Shown: piece by piece, positions 44,130-48,160 of the stretch | Numbering within the stretch: the stretch's first letter is position 1 | Layout of the letters: each line of letters starts with the position of its first letter | Origin: Welwitschia mirabilis | Lineage: Eukaryota; Gnetophyta; Gnetopsida; Welwitschiales | DNA length: 48,160 nucleotides | Assembly: GCA_051453625.1 (NCBI GenBank) | Contig: JBOZIK010000001.1 | Span: 282,749,693 to 282,797,852 of the forward strand | Reading direction: 5' to 3' | Notes under the pieces: generated by a model | Told to the model about the DNA's origin: nothing | Seen by the model: only the letters and a program-made list of their open reading frames with translations | Databases searched by the model: none | Translations under genes and position numbers: made by a program

Positions 44130-44612
44130 TTGATCATCACAGAGATTCCTTGCAATAGCTAAAACTTCATCCACAGATCCCATAACAACAATTGTAGAGC
44201 CCTTATTCTTTGATTACTTGTATCTACATCTTCCAACTTTTCAAACTATTTAAATATCTCTTGTAACATCTCAAAATTATAATCGTTAATTATATAATCC
44301 AAATTAACCTTTAACATCTTATCCTTATCTAGTAAAGAATTAGAATTTTCCTTTTTTTTCATATCCTACTATTCAAAAATGTTAAAAATGTTGTTGCCCT
44401 ATTTGAAGCATACCAACCTCTAAGTTCTAAAATTTCTTCTTTAAGAGTCTCTGTGATCTTTTCTTCTTGTCATTGGAATTTTTTTGTAGTTTAAAAGCCT
44501 TTTCTTCCTTTGTAAGATCATCCATTATCTCCCTTTATTTTATTGATAATTTAACTATTCATGCTTCTTCTCTAGCACGACATTCATGGTGAAGGTGCAT
44601 AAGTTCATCAAA
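44130..44612 (-). pseudogene. Decayed coiled-coil protein remnant, unassigned
   Basis: The minus strand reads FDELMHLHHECRAREEA (from 44612), then IVKLSIK, then REIMDDLTKEEKAFKLQKNS. After a frame change it reads EEKITETLKEEILELRGWYA followed by SNRATTFLTFLNSRI, then KNSNSLLDKDKMLKVNLDYI and SNQRIRALQLLLWDLWMKF. Few stops interrupt it and the heptad-like Glu/Lys/Leu texture suggests a coiled coil. It resembles the coiled-coil parts of plant retroelement gag-like proteins, but I do not assign a family. Confidence 0.45.
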
Positions 44613-44649
44613 TGCATAATGCAAGGTCAAATTTTGAGAATATCTATCG

Positions 44650-45600
44650 CATCCACATTTTTTCCTTTCTTATAAAATTTGCAATTTTATGTTTAATGAA
44701 ATATTTGGAAAATATTAAATTACTTGAAACTCCCAATCATTGTAAATGCTATGTTTTTGAGATGTGGTTTTATTAAATTATAATATGAATACCCTTTTGA
44801 TTAAATGCTTGTATTTAATTTTCATATGTTGTTGTGGTGGAAATGATTTCTTTTATTTACTTATGCACTTATGCTGAAATGAATGTATATTATGGAGACA
44901 CGTTATTTATCCTTTTTATTCATTATTAAATGTGAAGCATTATCTTAATTATATTATTAAAAGCACCTAGTGGCTAGGTAATCTTTTATAAGATGTTATG
45001 TAGCCCCCCTTTTTAACTGTTACCTCATGTTATATCCTTTTGTATTCTTGAGTTTTATCACCTTACTCATGTTCTCTTATTTTAAATAGAATCCTTCCTT
45101 TCTTGAGTCTATTTTTATTCTTCCAAACAACCTTACCATGAAATCTTGGAACCTTAGGAGGCTTAAGAGCTCTAAAAGACTTAGAAGATCTTCGAATAAC
45201 GAACTTTCTAGTATGGTTCTTTACTTTTGTGTTTTATTATTGGTCCTTTCTTGTGCAATTTTTATTGAAATCGTCATGTTTATGTATGGTTTATTTTTTC
45301 TTATTTTCTTGATGGTCCTTTCTTATGCATTTGTTTATTAAGATCGATGCATATGTATTCCTGTAAGTTGTTTTTTAAATTATATGTTTCTTGAATAAGA
45401 AAAACTCTGTGTTGACACATATCTCATTTTCATTTACTCTTTTCTCAATATCTTAAAGTTATCTTCTTATATGAGATGAAAATTCATGATTAAATCCTAT
45501 CGTACTTATCTTTTCATCTGCTTTATAAGTCTTGTTGAGGTGTTATGTTCTGGACAAACTTCTCTTAGCTTCATGATATCATCTTGTTGGAATTATGATT
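44650..45600. other. AT-rich sequence, no gene seen
   Basis: A 67-codon hydrophobic open frame at 45138-45341 contains an imperfect repeat of GGTCCTTTCTT and looks like chance in T-rich DNA. A cluster of C (GCCCCCC) occurs at about 45,003. Confidence 0.45.
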
Positions 45601-45610
45601 ATGTATTTTC

Positions 45611-45940
45611 CATAGATCGTCGAATGAGACAGTGGACTACATAGATGGTAGAACGAGGTAACAAAGGGAGAATCTCATAAATCGTCAAATGAGATAATGG
45701 AATATTATTTTACCACACATCACTAAATGAGGCAGTGGACTTCACAGATCACCGAACGACGTAGTGAATTTTGTGATGATTGAGATTATATTTATATATT
45801 ATTCTTAGTACCACAAATCACTAAATAAGGCAATTGGCTTCACAGATCACCAAATGAGGTAGTGAAGTTAGATATTATATGAGAATCATAGATCACCAAA
45901 TGAAGCAATGGATTCACAGATCGCTAAACAAGGCAGTGAA
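45611..45940 (+). repeat. Minisatellite of about 26-29 bp, nine dispersed-tandem units
   Basis: Units of the form CACAGATCACCAAATGAGG + CAGTGGA start at about 45611, 45640, 45676, 45714, 45743, 45812, 45841, 45887 and 45915. Some are adjacent and others are separated by 10-45 bases of AT-rich filler. Consensus CAYARATCRYCRAAYGARGYARTGRA. Similar arrays occur in LTRs of some plant gypsy elements (inference from memory). A second duplication (GTTAATGATGATTGAGA) follows at 45,942-45,980. Confidence 0.85.
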
Positions 45941-45979
45941 GTTAATGATGATTGAGAAGTCAAGTTAATGATGATTGAG

Positions 45980-47070
45980 ATTATATATATTATATTTGAC
46001 ATTCTCATTCATAACCATGAGCTCATTGTCTGTGTTATATCTTGGATGTATTAAAGTCTTGAATCGTTCTTTCTGTCTTAATTCTTGAAGAATCTTGTCA
46101 AACTATTTACTCTTACCTAGGCCATGGCTATGAGATTTTCACAGTTCTCATCCCATTCCATTTTGTGACAGGTGGTAAATATGGAGTCGAATTTCTGAGA
46201 TGGGATGAGTTCATGAAGGATTTTTGGATCTATATTGGTGAAAAAATCTTCTGATTAAATGTATCTCTTTTTAGCTATTGGAGTTAAATACCTGAATACA
46301 TTAACATTCAATGTGTTATTTGTCATTGTGATGAGAGACAGACTCTATTTATTCATAATTGTGTGGCTTGCATTTTTATATGGAATGATGATTTTTAAAA
46401 TAAAATTTGTTTATTGGAGGACACACTTTCTAATTGTTATCTGACGAAATTTGTTAAAAATCTTGAATCCTTGCCCATGTGTTTATGAAATATTTTATTG
46501 AATATTAAATGGAAAAATTTGTGGAATCTTGAGAATCTTTGAAATAAAGCTGAATTTTTGCATATTATTACTATAAAAAGTGAAAAGTTTTATTGCAATA
46601 TTTCATTGTAAGACCTTGGTATGAATTCTTGATTTCATAAAGTTTTTCTTGAGTTTATTATTCTTAATAGATTATCTTTAAATATGGATATGAGACTTTC
46701 CCGTCCTTCCTAAGGAATTCAAAGCCCCCCAAAAAAATGGGATTATGTTGCCCTCTTAAATTAAATTAAACGTTCCAAGATTAGTAATAAGGGAGATACT
46801 TTTAATTCCTTCAAGAATTTAAGTTTAGTGGATAAGAAGGAAATTAAGTAATAAAAAACTATATTAATGGCCTTCAAGTAAGTTCTTCCTCCACTTATAA
46901 TTTTTAATTATAATCATATGTAAGTAATATGTAAAGGTGCGTTTTCATCTTATCATAGTAAATTTTAAAAAAAACATTTAAATTGAAACTCCTTTCACCT
47001 ATAGAAATCTATACCACCCACCGTTTACTATGAATTGAACCGTTAACATTTTAAATGGCATTATTTATCT
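45980..47070. other. No gene seen; probable LTR or leader sequence
   Basis: The motif GTGACAGGTGGTAAATATGG (about 46,167) and nearby GAGATGGGATGAG repeat are reminiscent of gypsy LTR ends, but no primer site or pol follows. A run of CCCCCC/AAAAAAA near 46,726 is low complexity. A 61-codon open frame at 46259-46444 has no recognisable feature. Confidence 0.35.
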
Positions 47071-47075
47071 ATTAT

Positions 47076-47110
47076 CACTACACCAGGAAGCAAGTATTAG
47101 TGATGGATAG
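47076..47110 (+). mobile_element. CACTA-like transposon terminus
   Basis: CACTACACCAGGAAGCAAGT followed by ATTAGTGATGGAT. Plant CACTA (En/Spm) elements begin CACTA(C)A..., often followed by a TTAGTGACGG-type block, so this looks like a left end. The matching right end is not in the window. Composition changes to the right of it. Confidence 0.5.
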
Positions 47111-48160
47111 AAATCTCAAAATATTGAGCCTATATCCCATAGCCCTCACAACAACCAACCAATGATTAGAGTGTGTGATTAATCTCCATAGGGCACTTGA
47201 TTAGGGCCAAGAATTATTATGGCTTATTTTAGTCTTATTGCATTTCTCTGAGTGATTTTAAAGGGCAGATGTATTTTTGTGTGATTAAAGACTGACCATA
47301 GAAAATTTTAGCACTAGTCTCACTGAATTAATGCAACAAAGCGCAGGTGAAATGTAGACATTTTCCAAATCTCAAGAAAAATGCATTAGACTACTAAATA
47401 GTGCGTCTTTGTAATCTAAACTCTTACATTTTATTTACTTTGATACATTAATTAGAAGGCACATTTAGATATTGATTTAATTTAAGTGCATTTTAGTGAG
47501 AAAATGGTTCTGTAATTCATAATTAAAGTGCATCTAAGAATCATAATGCCTTTCCTCTTTGCTTTATTAAAAATTCTCGGATTGTAATTTGCTCCCCATC
47601 CTTATTCAGAATGAAACAAATTTTCCAAAAAAAAAAAAAAAAGAATTAATTGCACACATTTATTTTAGCGCTTTTCACAATGTGTTTCATTAGCAAGTCT
47701 ACTTAAAATTCAATCTATTCTTAATTGCTGCATTGAAAACCATCTGAATTATTGAAAAGAGGTTCTAATCGATTAAAATATGCATATATTAAATGATTTT
47801 AGTCTCTAAAATGCTCCCTTAAATTCCTTAATGCCTTGCATTGCAGTTGTTTTATTGGCATCTCATTCACGTGCATTGCTTTTCATCTATCCCAATTGCA
47901 TCCAAGTGCTTCACCCTTTAAAATCCTTTAGTTAATTGATTCTTTTTGCTCCTGACATAATGCCCTTTCTTATTCTAGCATGTTGGATCAATTATGATCA
48001 TGTCTTCTTAAACTTTTACTACCTCTTAGAATTTTAAGCCTGTAAATTATGCCCCTCCCCTCAAACACAACTGCAACGCATTGAATCAAGTGTAAAAACA
48101 TGCTTCATTGGTGAAACACTCAACCTTGTCATCATAAGCATTCCTCCCTATGCCCTTGCA
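47111..48160. other. Segment right of the CACTA-like end with repeated GTGCAT-type motifs, no gene
   Basis: This stretch is less AT-rich and richer in CA/TG than the rest. AGTGCATTTTAG, AAGTGCATCTAA, CGTGCATTGC, AAGTGCTTCACC, TTGCACACATTT and related strings recur on both strands, which could be the subterminal repeats of a CACTA element. No open frame of note. Confidence 0.35.

Noticed and set aside
45138-45341. 67-codon frame with a basic start and two hydrophobic segments
   Set aside because: The hydrophobic part comes from an imperfect T-rich duplication; no relatives or context support a gene.
1-48160. CRISPR arrays, tRNA or rRNA genes, bacterial-type operons or terminators
   Set aside because: None found; regular repeats present are minisatellites without unique equal-length spacers, and the sequence is plant nuclear repeat DNA.

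Overview
This window reads as nuclear DNA of a seed plant with a large, repeat-filled genome. It is very AT-rich (about three quarters A+T by eye), has several assembly gaps, and shows no intact gene, tRNA, rRNA or CRISPR. Almost everything recognisable is decayed plant LTR retrotransposon. The decay is dominated by G->A and C->T changes, as expected of long-methylated plant repeats: tRNA primer sites, the reverse-transcriptase YxDD box, zinc knuckles and integrase motifs survive as recognisable but mutated versions. Whether the source is an angiosperm or a gymnosperm cannot be told from this sequence.

Layout. 1-2,000: anonymous sequence, a 614-base gap, then a pseudo-exon of a PWI-domain (SRRM1/SRm160-like) splicing factor with a stop codon at the W of PWI, and three 51-bp tandem repeats. 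2,000-3,980: a less AT-rich patch, a region of AAGGC-type hairpins resembling a non-autonomous DNA transposon, and a perfect 40-bp inverted repeat with arms 1.4 kb apart. 3,980-9,300: LTR-like sequence, then element G (LTR, Met-type primer site, gag-like remnant, plus strand). 9,300-11,330: another LTR-like patch, a (TA)n(TG)n microsatellite and AT-rich sequence.

11,330-34,262 is the core: three retrotransposons nested in each other. Host element A (Ty3/gypsy, minus strand) has integrase, RNase H and the C-terminal part of RT at 11,330-12,930, and the N-terminal part of RT, protease and gag at 32,079-34,262. It is split inside RT by element B (Ty3/gypsy, minus strand, Met-type primer site, about 0.5-kb LTRs, 12,931-32,078). 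The 5' LTR of B is itself split by element C (plus strand, 23,198-32,014), which has about 1.27-kb LTRs, a decayed tRNA-Asp (Athila/Tat-type) primer site, a polypurine tract and a 5-bp target duplication CATAA. C carries a long decayed reading frame for an unfamiliar acidic, Asn/Ser-rich protein and only a C-terminal scrap of integrase. B carries a roughly 15-copy, 101-bp tandem array and an unassigned plus-strand reading-frame remnant.

34,268-35,611 is a third copy of the C-type LTR, perhaps solo. 39,146-41,197 is a Tekay/Del-like chromovirus LTR that has a perfect Met primer site on its left and a chromovirus pol end and polypurine tract on its right, so it serves two internal regions. Element F integrase follows to 42,100, then a (TA)n(GA)n microsatellite, a coiled-coil remnant (about 44,130-44,612, minus), a nine-unit minisatellite (45,611-45,940) and a CACTA-like terminus at 47,076 that opens a compositionally different segment running out of the window.

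Nothing here looks functional as a protein-coding gene. The interest lies in the nested architecture, the tandem arrays, the repeated palindrome TCATCTAGATGA in element C, and the two decayed frames I could not assign.
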